A DNA stretch of 64,000 nt from Trichomonas vaginalis G3 (Eukaryota; Parabasalia; Trichomonadida; Trichomonadidae). Under the pieces are notes generated by a model. The model was not told where the DNA came from and did not search any database. It worked only from the letters and a program-made list of their open reading frames with translations. The translations under genes and the position numbers were made by a program. Location of the stretch: positions 22,784,082-22,848,081 of the forward strand of contig NC_067207.1 of assembly GCF_026262505.1 (NCBI RefSeq), in the 5' to 3' direction. Shown here in pieces: positions 49,666-60,297 of this stretch (position 1 is the first letter of the stretch; the number at the start of each line of letters is the position of its first letter).

Positions 49666-50247
49666 TTATGAAGGTTTATTAATGTTTAGTAAAGAAATGA
49701 AGAAAAGAGAAAGTTTATTAACTTTGGAAATACTTTTATTGATAATTGCAAATTCTGCTTGGCAATTATCAGTTGAAAAATGAATCAAATTGTTAGTAAA
49801 TAGTTCTCTTGAATTAGTAGGTGTTACAGTTCTAGAAAATGTATTTGGAATCGAATTGTCAATGTAACAACTATCGACTGTTAATTGATCATTATAGTTA
49901 TATATCAAATATTTACCATCAGGAACAGTGTTGTTAATAAAAGAACAACTTTTTACAGAAAGAGAATTACCTGAATGCCAAATAATTCCATATTCTGATT
50001 TTGTAAGGTTATTATTTATAATATTACATGAATCAATCATAGAGTTATAATCAAAAAACATAATATCAAATTGACCTGTTCCTAAATTATTAACAACAGT
50101 TGAATAATTAAATGTTGTTATAATGTCATTATCTGAATTTTTCCAAAGACAGGCAGCAGCATCATCTTTAGCTTTATTTGATGAGAAATGTATTGATGAT
50201 AATAATAATAATGTTTTTTTTCCAGAATTCACTCTTAAAAGTGACAC
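49666..50247 (-). pseudogene. Beta-helix (Pmp-like) gene fragment, copy A
   Basis: About 190 residues of right-handed beta-helix type sequence: Ser/Asn/Cys repeats such as MIDSCNIINNN, SVKSCSFINNT and TVDSCYIDNS spaced about 20-25 residues apart. Such proteins are expanded in trichomonads and are often surface-located. The frame has no ATG at its 5' end and is cut by the start of the importin-like gene on the other strand, so it is a 5'-truncated fragment. Codons for about 130 residues are almost identical to copy B at 59531-59905. Confidence 0.6.
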
Positions 50248-50251
50248 TACT
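50229..50251 (+). promoter_or_regulatory. Initiator-like motif of the importin-beta-like gene
   Basis: TCACT at 50229-50233 fits the trichomonad initiator TCA(C/T)(A/T) and lies 19 bp before the ATG at 50252. Confidence 0.5.
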
Positions 50252-52837
50252 ATGCAGGAAGATGAAGATTTTGAGCATTTTCTTCATCTTCTTGTTCAAA
50301 GCTATAGTGGAACAACAGAGAAAATCAATAATGCTAATGTCGAATTAGATGATTTATATAGCGAAAACACTTCATATTGTTTATTTCTTGCATCAAGAGC
50401 GATTCTTCAGAATGGAAACAATGAAAACATATCAGTCGTATCATTATCATTCATAAAATCAGCAACATCACCTCGACGTCGTTTTGGAATACTAAATATC
50501 AAAAGTATTTGGGAATCCGAAGATTTTACACCAATTAGAGAATCTATCAAGCAAGCAATCATCTTATCTATAAACAGTTCTAGCATTCTCGTTCGAAATA
50601 TGGGCTCAGTTGTTCTAGCTCAAGTTTTACGAATCGAAGGTGATAAATGGTATGATATTTTCAATACAATACTTAATGTCGCTACAGATGAACGTGGCGA
50701 AACGGGTAGATTGTGTGTAATTACAATTCTCCAAGAAATTTTAAACTTAGATTTGAAAATAAATTTTACTCAATTTCAGCAATTTTTCAGCCTCGTTTCA
50801 TATTCTCTACATGAAGACAGTGAAGCCGCAATCCCTGGCATGAAAGTATTATGCTCCCTTATCAAACAATTTCCAAATTATTTTATAATCGCGGAACCAG
50901 ACACTTTAGAGGTTTCTAACATGGAGAAACTCGATGAAGTGTTCTTAATCATCGCTCATTTCATCGAATCACCCGAATCAGACATAGTTTTACACGCATC
51001 TTTGATTATGACCGAAATCATGAAAACATGTTATCCATTTCACCAGTTTTTCATGCAGGACAAGATACTCGAGCTCATCAATACACTTCTATCGAAAGAA
51101 GACCCTTCAATGGCTGTTTATGGCGCATATTCCCTGATGTTGTTCAAACTCGAAGCTCCGACCAAAATAGTACAGCAAACGTTGTCCAATTACGTACAGT
51201 TCGTCCCTGTGCTTCTATATTCCCTTAAAAGAGAACCCGAAGAACCAGAAAATTTATCAAAAAAAGATCGAATACATGCGGTCATAACAATCGCATTACA
51301 AGCATTTTGGGAGGCTGACAGTAGCGAAATGCTGCCTTACATCGTAGAATTCTTCCACGAAAACGTAAATGATTCGTCAAATTTGACAGAAAAATACGCT
51401 GGGTATTTATCGGTAGTCGCAACATGTTCGTCAAGAGACCCATCCCCTCTTGAGAATTCCGAGAGCTATCAGTCGTTTATTCTTGAAGTTATTGAAAGTA
51501 TAAATATTGTCGGCCACGAAGGGGAGTTGTTGCTTGTATATACGATGCTTGGCTTGATACCTTTAGTGATACCGAAAATAACGACTCAGATCGCTCAGGA
51601 TGGCATTTTTTTCATGATTTACAATTTGTGTATTAATGCGCTTCAATTGCGTGATTCTAGGATCTCGATTAAGGTATTTGATATATTGTCGACTGTTATT
51701 CAGTACGTTCCGCAGAGTTATATCCTTCAATGGTGGAATAATTTTTATGACATCATTTTACCGGCCATGGATCAACAATTTGGGTATGATTCGACAACTA
51801 TGCCGTTTGTAGCTATGGAATATTTAGTTGATGCAAGTTCTGAAGCACAAAACGAAAAATTAGCAGAATTAGCAGCTCATTCCTTCGAAGTCATATCAGA
51901 ATTCATGCAGAATACGGTAGACAGACCTGATGGCATGCAAAATAAAGCAATTGGCTACTTAAGAGTTCTCAAAAAAATCGTTGATCAATGTCCAATAGAA
52001 AATTTGATAGAAAATGTAAAGTCTATCGTCCTCATGTTATTGAAAGCGAGTCGAAATAATGATTTGCAAAGTGATGCATTTCCTGCATTAGAAAGCTGTC
52101 TAAAGAAGATAGATACTAATATTATGATGGAATTCATGGATCCTATAATTGTTTTGTTGAAAGAATTCCTCAGATCAATGAATCCGACTGAAATTAAGTT
52201 GGCAGCCCACATGTATGGTGTCTTCTTCGAATGTTTTAAGACCGATGCCCTTGATTACCTCGGTGAAGATTTTAATATGATGTTACAGCAGGTAGAGAAC
52301 TTCGGAGAGGATCCTTTCGAACTCGCTCCAGCATTTTTGCGTACGATAGGCACGGTTTTGTCCTCATTACAGAGAACAACTCCGATCGAAATTATTGAAA
52401 ACTTTTTCCACGTGATGGAAGAGCTGTTTTCAATCTATGTCAACAAGAATTCGAAGGTAGAAGTTGAATACGCATGTAATCTATACAATGGACTCGTTGC
52501 AGGCATAAAAGGAGTTGCACAAGCAGTATCTGACGATATAATCCAAGATTTAGGCTTCAGGAAGAGTCTGAAGACACTCATTGATAAGATAATCAATGCA
52601 ATCATCAATTTCAGGGATAAAAACGTCAGCGAAGAATTAATTTTACAATTTGTTGCTGAAAATGATGGATTGATATATATCTTGCTTTCAGACAGATTAA
52701 AGAGTAAGATGACAACATTTCTTCATTCGTGCGGACTTAAATTTATTGAATATGCTGATGAAAAGTTTGATGACTTCAATCACCCTGAAATGAAAGAACA
52801 GATAAGAAAGGCAAGGACTCTTATAAATTCACATTAA
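50252..52837 (+). CDS. Importin-beta-like HEAT-repeat protein
   Basis: The start at 50252 gives 861 residues, close to the usual 860-880 of importin beta. The frame is open further upstream to 50123, but that part is antisense to a beta-helix fragment and lies before an initiator motif. The protein is entirely alpha-helical, with repeated HEAT-type helix pairs and Leu/Ile spacing. The regions AFPALESCLKKID and AAHMYGVFFECFKTDALDYL are typical of the importin-beta C-terminal half. It should carry cargo through nuclear pores under Ran control. Another karyopherin cannot be excluded because the N-terminal Ran-binding half is divergent. Confidence 0.65.
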   Translation: MQEDEDFEHFLHLLVQSYSGTTEKINNANVELDDLYSENTSYCLFLASRAILQNGNNENISVVSLSFIKSATSPRRRFGILNIKSIWESEDFTPIRESIKQAIILSINSSSILVRNMGSVVLAQVLRIEGDKWYDIFNTILNVATDERGETGRLCVITILQEILNLDLKINFTQFQQFFSLVSYSLHEDSEAAIPGMKVLCSLIKQFPNYFIIAEPDTLEVSNMEKLDEVFLIIAHFIESPESDIVLHASLIMTEIMKTCYPFHQFFMQDKILELINTLLSKEDPSMAVYGAYSLMLFKLEAPTKIVQQTLSNYVQFVPVLLYSLKREPEEPENLSKKDRIHAVITIALQAFWEADSSEMLPYIVEFFHENVNDSSNLTEKYAGYLSVVATCSSRDPSPLENSESYQSFILEVIESINIVGHEGELLLVYTMLGLIPLVIPKITTQIAQDGIFFMIYNLCINALQLRDSRISIKVFDILSTVIQYVPQSYILQWWNNFYDIILPAMDQQFGYDSTTMPFVAMEYLVDASSEAQNEKLAELAAHSFEVISEFMQNTVDRPDGMQNKAIGYLRVLKKIVDQCPIENLIENVKSIVLMLLKASRNNDLQSDAFPALESCLKKIDTNIMMEFMDPIIVLLKEFLRSMNPTEIKLAAHMYGVFFECFKTDALDYLGEDFNMMLQQVENFGEDPFELAPAFLRTIGTVLSSLQRTTPIEIIENFFHVMEELFSIYVNKNSKVEVEYACNLYNGLVAGIKGVAQAVSDDIIQDLGFRKSLKTLIDKIINAIINFRDKNVSEELILQFVAENDGLIYILLSDRLKSKMTTFLHSCGLKFIEYADEKFDDFNHPEMKEQIRKARTLINSH

Positions 52838-53340
52838 CATTTTATGACTTTAATTTTATGTATTTTTGTTATTTTATATATTTTTATAAATATTATCTTT
52901 GTTTTGTTATTTTTATTAACGCAATCGATCTCATTTTTTCATAAGCTATTCCTTTTTCCATAGAATTGTCCTTAAAAACAAAAAAATATACAAATGAAAT
53001 AATTATATATATTAAATGAGAAAATTTCTTTTCCTTTCTTAAATTTAGAACCTTTTAAGATAAATGGTTAATTGCTGATCAAATAATTTTCTCGATATTA
53101 TCATTCTATGTAGTCAAAAAGAAATGTGGCTATTTCTAGCCTGTGGAAAGGTTCTAAACTTTATGTGCACCTAGTATGAAACAAATAAAGCTTAGATTGA
53201 GTCTAATTGAAAAATTTATTTTTGGAAAATTTGAAATAACACCTTTCGAGATAAGCAAATTGTTTTGTTATTGAACTATTGTTCTTTTTGAATAATCAAA
53301 AAGTTTTGTTTTTATATTTTTTTTGTAAAGCACAACAAAA
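52838..53340. other. AT-rich spacer before the PHD gene
   Basis: Apart from T-tracts no motif is convincing. Two similar GAACCTTTTAAG/GAAAGGTTCTAAAC stretches near 53047 and 53143 form an imperfect inverted repeat. No gene is seen. Confidence 0.4.
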
Positions 53341-55809
53341 ATGCTTGGGATAAAACTCGAGCATTCAGCGACTCTGCTTCCTGGAATTCTACAAGAAGCA
53401 AGTCAGGCAAAGAAAGACACTATGTGGACAGAATTTCCGAGTGCTGTAAGGCTCGACCAACAAAGCCAATCGATTTCACCAACAGATATCTATTTATACG
53501 TACCTTCGTTTGGAGAAACTCACAAACAAACGGCTGTACGTAATCAGAGATCACCAGGGCAGCGTGGTAGATCGCCAAAACAAGCCCCACCGCCTCCACA
53601 ACCTTCAAAACCATCTCCGATTAAGCCACCACCTCCAAAGGAAACGCCACCGGAGGAATCAGAACATCCGCGCGAAATCATTATGCACGATGAGCAAGGA
53701 GAACCATGGACATTACGCTGTGTTTGCAATGTAAAATCGGGTGATGGTCTTCTTGTTGTTTGCGAGCAATGTGGATGCTGGCAACATGCTATATGTCTCG
53801 GTCTTAACAATCATACAATCCCAGAAAAATACATTTGCGATGTTTGCTCAAATAAGAAAATTAGATGTCGATGTGGTCGAAATTTGAGTTTTAGATTTGC
53901 ACTTATTAAATGCACTAAATGCGGAAATTACGTACATAAACGTTGCGAAGGCCTAGGATACGGAAATATGCCGAAAGGCGACTTTGTTTGTTATTTTTGC
54001 GGTCGATCGAATTTCCATTACGAAATGCCTCACATGAATCCAAACATACATCTTGATGACAATCCAATCACTTTTACTCAGCCAAAAATCGAAGATCTTC
54101 TTCAAGATTTTTCAAACAGTCCTTTCACAGATTTCATTAAGAATGACCTCGCTGATCAAACCCTCAATGCAAGAGATTTCTGCGAACTCCTCTACGATAA
54201 ATTCCGTTCGTATTTTTACGTGGCCCATCCAAGATATACGACGCAATCATCAAAGAAGAAGAGAAACCGGTTAGTCATACCATTCCTTACAGCTATTAAG
54301 TATTTATGCAAGCAGTTATATGACATGTCCGAAGACATTTTCAAAGCTGTGTTTAATTCACTAATTACAAACGATATATACAAACCACATCAATCCAATA
54401 ACGACGAAATTGAGAAAGACATCGAATTTACAGAGAATGCTCAGGTAGATATACAACATATGAACCAAATTGTTAAATTTACTACTCAGCCACGGCCAGC
54501 ATCACTCAGGAAGACCGAAGATGGCGTTGTTGCAGCTACAGACCTTGCTTCCGATCAATTTATCTGTGTTTTGGAAGGATTAATCGGAGATCTCGAAGAA
54601 TTCAACGTAGAAGACAAAGTCGATACCACATTATTCCAAATTACAGACACCAGATTCGTTCTGGATGCCTCCCGAATTCCTTCTTCCGTTCTCTATCTCA
54701 TGCCAAGATCAATGTACGGAAATTGTTCGATCAAACTGTTCCAGTACAACGGCACTATCATGGCCGGCCTCTTTGCCCTCAGGAACCACCTCGCAACTTC
54801 ACCAGATGACGTTCCAACCGGAATCAAAGCCGGAATTCCACTAACTCTCGGCGTAGACTGGATTCCAGCCATCATAGATGATGTTTCCAGGTACCTCAGT
54901 TGGACTTTCTCTGACGAAGAAGAGAGTTCTGCACCCCCTGAGCCGAAATTCCACAGAACTAACTCTGCAAACTCGATAACCGCCCATGAAACACCTCATT
55001 TCTCACCGGCTGAGGCCACAAAGCTGAAGAAGCAGCAGGCGAAGCGGTTGAAAGAGATCGAGCAAGGTAAAAAAAAACAGAGAAGGAAACCTCGTTCGAA
55101 ATTACCAAATGCTTCAACCGAAATCTTACTTTTCCCACTGCTCATGAGCGATTCTCCCGGTGACTTACTGTTCACAGTTGTAGATGACCTCGAGATGATA
55201 CAAGCAGAGTCACAGGAAATTGTATCTACAATTGGAGCAATCCACGTAAGAGCGGACAATGCTCCAAAGAGAAATTTGCCAACAGGTGGCCAAAGTTCGG
55301 CAAAAATGAAGCACTCTTGCTCAGCGGAATCAAGACTAGGAAGAGGAAGACCAAGAACTCCGGAAGCGTCAGAACCGTCACCGAACGATAGCGACGATAA
55401 CGATACAGCAACCGCCGATTTAAGTGATGAAGAAAAAGAGGAGAAAGAAGAGAAAACGGAGAAAACGGAAGACCAGTCTGATGAGGAAAATGATGAACAG
55501 GAAAAGGAAGAGGAAAACCAGAAACAAGATAGTGATGATGAGAAAGAAAATCAAAGAAGTGAAGAAGAAAAAGAAAATGATCATCAAATTGAAGAAAAAA
55601 GTGACAAAATTGAAGAGAAAAGTGACAAAGCCGAAGAAAATCAGCATGAAGAAGAAGAGAATAAAGCTGAAGAAGACCAGAAAGATGTTCCTTTGTTTGA
55701 TGACGAAAAAGTTCAAAAGATTGTAAATTCAATTCAGAATGATTTGAAGTATAAGGCTGTTAAGACAAAGAGCCCTGCTGAGGAGATGAAGTCTATCTTT
55801 GGATTGTGA
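53341..55809 (+). CDS. PHD-PHD-SET-like chromatin protein (Set3/MLL5-like)
   Basis: The 822-residue protein has a Pro-rich linker (about 70-110) and a PHD finger (about 124-172, CVCNVKSGDGLLVVCEQCGC with WQHAIC). A second Cys-rich PHD-like finger follows (about 173-222, RCRCGRNLSFRFALIKCTKC), then a SET-like domain (about 375-520) with the RSMYGNCSIKLF strand at the place of RSCxPNA. The catalytic Tyr/NHS elements are not evident, so it is probably inactive as a methyltransferase, as in Set3 and MLL5. The last 130 residues are a Glu/Lys/Asp-rich disordered tail with EEKSDK repeats. It likely reads histone marks within a deacetylase-type complex in the nucleus. Confidence 0.75.
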   Translation: MLGIKLEHSATLLPGILQEASQAKKDTMWTEFPSAVRLDQQSQSISPTDIYLYVPSFGETHKQTAVRNQRSPGQRGRSPKQAPPPPQPSKPSPIKPPPPKETPPEESEHPREIIMHDEQGEPWTLRCVCNVKSGDGLLVVCEQCGCWQHAICLGLNNHTIPEKYICDVCSNKKIRCRCGRNLSFRFALIKCTKCGNYVHKRCEGLGYGNMPKGDFVCYFCGRSNFHYEMPHMNPNIHLDDNPITFTQPKIEDLLQDFSNSPFTDFIKNDLADQTLNARDFCELLYDKFRSYFYVAHPRYTTQSSKKKRNRLVIPFLTAIKYLCKQLYDMSEDIFKAVFNSLITNDIYKPHQSNNDEIEKDIEFTENAQVDIQHMNQIVKFTTQPRPASLRKTEDGVVAATDLASDQFICVLEGLIGDLEEFNVEDKVDTTLFQITDTRFVLDASRIPSSVLYLMPRSMYGNCSIKLFQYNGTIMAGLFALRNHLATSPDDVPTGIKAGIPLTLGVDWIPAIIDDVSRYLSWTFSDEEESSAPPEPKFHRTNSANSITAHETPHFSPAEATKLKKQQAKRLKEIEQGKKKQRRKPRSKLPNASTEILLFPLLMSDSPGDLLFTVVDDLEMIQAESQEIVSTIGAIHVRADNAPKRNLPTGGQSSAKMKHSCSAESRLGRGRPRTPEASEPSPNDSDDNDTATADLSDEEKEEKEEKTEKTEDQSDEENDEQEKEEENQKQDSDDEKENQRSEEEKENDHQIEEKSDKIEEKSDKAEENQHEEEENKAEEDQKDVPLFDDEKVQKIVNSIQNDLKYKAVKTKSPAEEMKSIFGL

Positions 55810-56382
55810 GTTTTATTTATATTATTTTTATTTTTTATATTATATATTTTTTTATTTTTTAGCATAAATAATTTGTTATCTTTTTATTTTAACTAGAAAA
55901 CGTTTTTCATTATAATATAATAACAAGCCTGCTAATTAAATTTTGTAAGCTGGCCGATTCTGGTTAATAACCGCTGGGAAACGTACCCCAAGGTAAAAAA
56001 ATCCGAATTTTTTTTGAAAAAAAAATTATTACCATTTGAGTTTCCCAGATTTTAATGGATTTAACCAGAAACGGCCACCTTAAATTTTGAATACCAATTC
56101 ACGCCGGTAAATTAGATTTGAATAAAATCTGACAATTAGTTTAGCTAACTCACAAGACACGAAATGAAAGACTATCTTTGAAATCATATTAATTACAGCA
56201 TAAAAATGCGGTATTTTAAAAAATGCTTTATTTTTTAGCATAAATAATTTGTTATATTTTTATTTTAACTAGAAAGTGTTTTTCATTATAATATAATAAC
56301 AAGGAGAAAGAATTCAATTATCAGATATAAAAAGTTTTATTTTTTGATTCAATGAACAAAATGAAAATAAAGCATTACAAAA
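55810..56382. repeat. Spacer with a 130-bp inverted repeat between direct repeats
   Basis: A roughly 70-bp sequence (TTTTTAGCATAAATAATTTG ... ATAATAACAAG) occurs at about 55857-55927 and again at 56235-56304. Between the copies, 55951-55981 (TGGCCGATTCTGGTTAAT, CTGGGAAAC) pairs with 56040-56080 (GTTTCCCAG, ATTTAACCAGAAACGGCCA). No gene is present. It may be an inserted foldback sequence that duplicated its flank. Confidence 0.6.
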
Positions 56383-57192
56383 TCAATTTAAAGGAGCATT
56401 TGAACGAATGATGACATGTCCATCTTGATCGTGGATCTTTGAAAAGCTTTCCCCGATTGCCTCCTTTACGTTTGTTGGTATGTTAGACTGTTGGACGCGT
56501 GCCCATTGTTTTTGGAGGCGATCAACACAACGTTGATTCGTTAAACGATCTTTATTTCCTCTGATTACATCTTCGATCTGCTGATCGAAGTATTCATCAC
56601 CAGAATAACCATCATTGCCATACATGTTGCCTGCACGACTCTTGTTGCGCAAGTTTCCCTTATCATTGAGTTGTCTGATTATATTCTTCTTGTTCTCTTC
56701 TGACATTGGTCTTCCAGGCTGTGTGCTGAGAATGGCGTTAATTACACGGAAAGACATAATATGACTTGAATTCGTTCCATCTTCTTTTGATCCATACTTT
56801 GTGCGACCAAGATCTGAACGTTCAATCTCCTTTGGTGACTTATGACCTACCGAGGAATTCTTTTCGGATTTGACTTCAACTGGTTTCGTTTCGCTTTTAA
56901 CGTTTGTTGATGATTTTGATTTCGAATTTGATGAAGAATACATATTTCCTCTGTTATCACAATATCCGCTTGCACATGCAGCCTTAGATGAGGAATATCT
57001 CATATCAAGACCGCCATCTTGACGATAATGATATCCACTTGATGATGAACTCGAGATTGATGGTGAGCATGAATATGAATAAGAAGAATTAGAAAAGCCT
57101 CTACTGTTGCAAAGTCCCATAGAGCATGCAGCTTTTGATGAAGAGTATCTCATATCAAAGCCTCCGTCTGCGCGATAATGGTATTCGCTCAT
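56383..57192 (-). CDS. Trichomonad Y/D-G-G-x-D-M-R-Y-S-S-S-K repeat protein
   Basis: The start at 57192 (MSEYHYRADGG) is preceded by a TCATT initiator-like motif 8 bp away, giving 269 residues. Two copies of a motif open the protein: YHYRADGGFDMRYSSSKAAC at about residues 4-23 and YHYRQDGGLDMRYSSSKAAC at about 54-73, each followed by Ser-rich sequence. A Lys/Ser-rich middle and a conserved-looking helical C-terminal domain (about 145-269) follow. The motif resembles hypothetical proteins I associate with trichomonads; its function is unknown. No signal peptide or membrane segment is present, so it is cytosolic or nuclear. Confidence 0.65.
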   Translation of the reverse strand: MSEYHYRADGGFDMRYSSSKAACSMGLCNSRGFSNSSYSYSCSPSISSSSSSGYHYRQDGGLDMRYSSSKAACASGYCDNRGNMYSSSNSKSKSSTNVKSETKPVEVKSEKNSSVGHKSPKEIERSDLGRTKYGSKEDGTNSSHIMSFRVINAILSTQPGRPMSEENKKNIIRQLNDKGNLRNKSRAGNMYGNDGYSGDEYFDQQIEDVIRGNKDRLTNQRCVDRLQKQWARVQQSNIPTNVKEAIGESFSKIHDQDGHVIIRSNAPLN

Positions 57193-57883
57193 TATCAAAA
57201 ATGATTATTTCAAAATTTTGTCTAAAAGACTGTTGAGTTATCACATCACAAATGATTTAATAATAAACATGTTTTTATTGTATTTAATATAACATATAGA
57301 CATTTACTAATTTCTACTATTCTCATAAAGTTTATCTTTTGGAGTCAAAAAATTTTTTCACATCATTTTACTCTCAAATTTGAAAATTTACTATATTTCA
57401 ATAACGAATCAATAGTCCGATAAGGTTAGTCCGGTTCATATAAAATTATTTGATGATTTGATGAGAGGAAGTCAACAAGATTGTCATACAGAATTTCAGA
57501 CTGGCAAAGGTTCAAGAGCGAGTCGTCTCATTTTGTATTTATTTAAATTAATAAAGACTCTTATTTCCAGACTCTACTTGTAATCGTTGAGAAACATATT
57601 GTGAAATATGATGATTTTTAAAAAATTATTGAATAAACCACTTTTATTTAGAGAAAGCCTTGGTTCTGCATAGAATTACATTGAAAAGTTAATGATGAAT
57701 GGTTTTATTTTCAATGTTTCATTAATCAAGATTCATTATATCTAAATGATGTCAGATTAATAGAATTGAAACATGAGTGATAAGTACTTTTGATCATATT
57801 TATATGTTTTTCATCTCAAATATGCTATAAAAATAAAAAATTTAAAAATGTTAACAAAAAAAAGCTTTATTATTACAAACAAA
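57193..57883. other. Spacer without recognised genes
   Basis: The sequence is AT-rich with only the start region of the gene above (initiator-like TCATT at 57200-57204). No repeats, RNA genes or other motifs are seen. Confidence 0.4.
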
Positions 57884-59020
57884 TTAATGGAATTTATGGG
57901 AAACAAAAATATTAACGCCGAGATAGACTCCAACAAAGAGTCCGATGAGGAACATTACGGAATAAAATACAAAATTTGGCTGTGAATCTTCGTTGATTAT
58001 AACTACTTCATTTTTATTATTTTCTTCTTTTTTAATGTCTATTTTCAATTTTTTAATTGTGATTTCAGGAATATTTTGATTAACATTATAAGAACAGCCC
58101 TTTTCATCGAAATGAAATTCGCCATCACTTAAATAAACAATAACGTCTTCTTTAGAAACAGAAAAAGAGCATTTGATGAATAAAAATTCTGCAGGTTGTT
58201 CAGCAGTGAGAATATGCTTCTGAAAGTTAGTAAATATGCTTGAAATTACTGAGATTTTATTAATTGATGACGAAGATTGGAAAACTCCGTTTAATGTATC
58301 GTGTTCTGCTGTGAAATTGTTAAAAATTGAGTTTTCTGCAACAAAATTGACTGATTCGATAATTGATACTCCTGGTTGTATGTTTTCTGATTTAATATGA
58401 TAAAATTTATTCCAATTAAAATAAGAAGTGTCAGAAAAAATGAGTCCTATCGAATCATATGAAAGAACATGTATATCCGAAGAATTACAGTTTGTAAATT
58501 TGAATGTTTTAAGCCAATATAGTAGCAAAATTCCGTTTTCTTTTGTTTCTAGAGATGAGAAGCCACATTCGTTAAGTGAAACAGTTTCACCTCTATCACA
58601 CTTAAAACCTGCTGTATTTGGTGCTCGACAGGAATCAAAAACTGATTTTTCGAGATTAAGATTTCTTGTAGTGGTAATTCCTGCAACAGCTTCAGCATAA
58701 CATCGTTGAAATAAAGAGTTATAGCAAAATACTGGCGTTGAAGCAATAATTGCTCCGCCAACGCCTTCGAGATTAACATTATCTTGAAAAATGCAATCAT
58801 ATACAGTTAATGATTCAACAATACTTGTGATTGGTATACGCTCGAACTTTTTATTTGAATATATCGCAGAATGCAAATGAATACCAAAAATATTAGATTT
58901 TGATTGTATTTTGATAGATAATATTCGTAAGAACATCATGCTAGTAAGAATAATTGTAATGAAACATGCAGAAAAGATTGATGGATAATATTTTATCTTC
59001 ACAAATTGAATTTCATGCAT
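57884..59020 (-). CDS. Pmp-like/beta-helix membrane protein
   Basis: The start at 59020 gives 378 residues; an ATG nine codons upstream is also possible. The protein begins with a hydrophobic signal or anchor (about residues 11-30, FSACFITIILTSMMFL). It continues with right-handed beta-helix repeats bearing FxxCxA/S and GGAI-like turns (DCIFQDN, GVGGAIIAS, NSLFQRCYAE; about 60-270). A single membrane segment (VFYSVMFLIGLFVGVYLGV) and a five-residue tail end it. This fits trichomonad Pmp-like surface proteins with unknown ligands. Many Asn/Ser sites suggest glycosylation. Confidence 0.65.
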   Translation of the reverse strand: MHEIQFVKIKYYPSIFSACFITIILTSMMFLRILSIKIQSKSNIFGIHLHSAIYSNKKFERIPITSIVESLTVYDCIFQDNVNLEGVGGAIIASTPVFCYNSLFQRCYAEAVAGITTTRNLNLEKSVFDSCRAPNTAGFKCDRGETVSLNECGFSSLETKENGILLLYWLKTFKFTNCNSSDIHVLSYDSIGLIFSDTSYFNWNKFYHIKSENIQPGVSIIESVNFVAENSIFNNFTAEHDTLNGVFQSSSSINKISVISSIFTNFQKHILTAEQPAEFLFIKCSFSVSKEDVIVYLSDGEFHFDEKGCSYNVNQNIPEITIKKLKIDIKKEENNKNEVVIINEDSQPNFVFYSVMFLIGLFVGVYLGVNIFVSHKFH

Positions 59021-59530
59021 TTTGTCACTTTTCAAAAGGAAAAACAAACATGATTCTATTGCATTAATTGTTGAAAACGAAGAACATTGACGAAAAACTT
59101 AAGCTACTACACCTATGTGATGGTGATGTTTAGAACATTTTCATCTTGCATTCATGGGCAACTCTTCAAAGATAATAAAAAAATAATTGAAGAATTGTTA
59201 GTATTGTGTTTCATAATGCTGTCAATTCAAGAGGAGTTTGATCTATTGAACAATATTTATATCTCCTATGAATTCATAGCTTAAACATCATTGTCATAAA
59301 GCTGCCATTCTTTTGTTGACAGAAAGTCTGGAATGTTGCGAATGCTAAAAGAATTATAACTATGAAGAATAACTTTTGGTTTCCGATCTAATATTTCATG
59401 AGAATATATATATACTATAATTCTTATCATATAAATTATGCGCTGACCTTCTAGTTCAACTTATTTAAAAAAATTGTCTCATAAAATTGAGACAGTAAAA
59501 CTGGCTCGTTGAAGATTTCGAAATATGAAA
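59021..59530. other. Spacer; 3' flank of beta-helix copy B
   Basis: No gene is seen. The last 115 bp (from about 59415) are roughly 80% similar to the flank of copy A at 49550-49665. Confidence 0.4.
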
Positions 59531-60297
59531 TTATGAATAAGTATTAATGTTTAGTAAAGAAATGAAGAAAAGAGAAAGTTTATTAACTTTGGAAATACTT
59601 TTATTGATAATTGCAAATTCTGCTTGGCAATTATCAGTTGAAAAATGAATCAAATTGTTAGTAAATAGTTCTCTTGAATTAGTAGGTGTTACAGTTCTAG
59701 AAAATGTATTTGGAATCGAATTGTCAATGTAACAACTATCGACTGTTAATTGATCATTATAGTTATATATCAAATATTTACCATCAGGAACAGTGTTGTT
59801 AATAAAAGAACAACTTTTTACAGAAAGAGAATTATCTTGATGGTAAATAATTCCATATTCTGATTCTGTAAGGTTATTATTTATAATATTACATGAATCA
59901 ATCATAGAGTTATAAAATTTAAGTTATTTGGACCAACTTTTGTATATGAAAAATGACCTTTTTTGGAGCTTTGGCATTTTGTACAACAAAATTTGCGTTG
60001 TACAATGGAACTATCGCTGCCAATAGCGTAGTAAACGCAACTTCCATCATATGATGAAGTGCAGTTACTAAAAGAGCAGCTGTTATGTAGAAATAATGTA
60101 TTAGAAATAGATGAAAAGCTGATAACTCGGTCTTTATCATCAAAAAAGTTGCATTCTTCTAAGTAATATTGACCTTGATCTGGAGTTAGATTGCAGTTTT
60201 GGCAATATTTAGTTTCTTGACCTGAAAATTGACTATTGAAGTAATTGTTCCATGGAAAGTCATCTGAATAAGATGACTTTCGCCCAAATTTATGCAC
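59531..60297 (-). pseudogene. Beta-helix (Pmp-like) gene, copy B, frameshifted
   Basis: An upstream frame (60297-59902, 131 residues, Cys/Ser/Asn repeats such as NSCSFSNCTS) stops just where a second frame (59905-59531, 124 residues) continues the beta-helix repeats. A deletion or shift near 59910 therefore broke the gene. The downstream frame is almost identical to copy A. No membrane segment is present at the C terminus. Confidence 0.6.

Noticed and set aside
50123..50251. Upstream extension of the importin-like frame
   Set aside because: It is antisense to a beta-helix fragment that has a near-identical copy elsewhere, and it lies upstream of the initiator motif.
55420..55732. Frames on both strands over the acidic tail of the PHD-SET-like gene
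   Set aside because: Gln/Lys/Glu-rich repeats keep other frames open. The sense frame continues smoothly from conserved domains.
57480..57540. GGTTCAAG stretch resembling a tRNA T-loop
   Set aside because: No matching acceptor, D or anticodon stems could be found around it.
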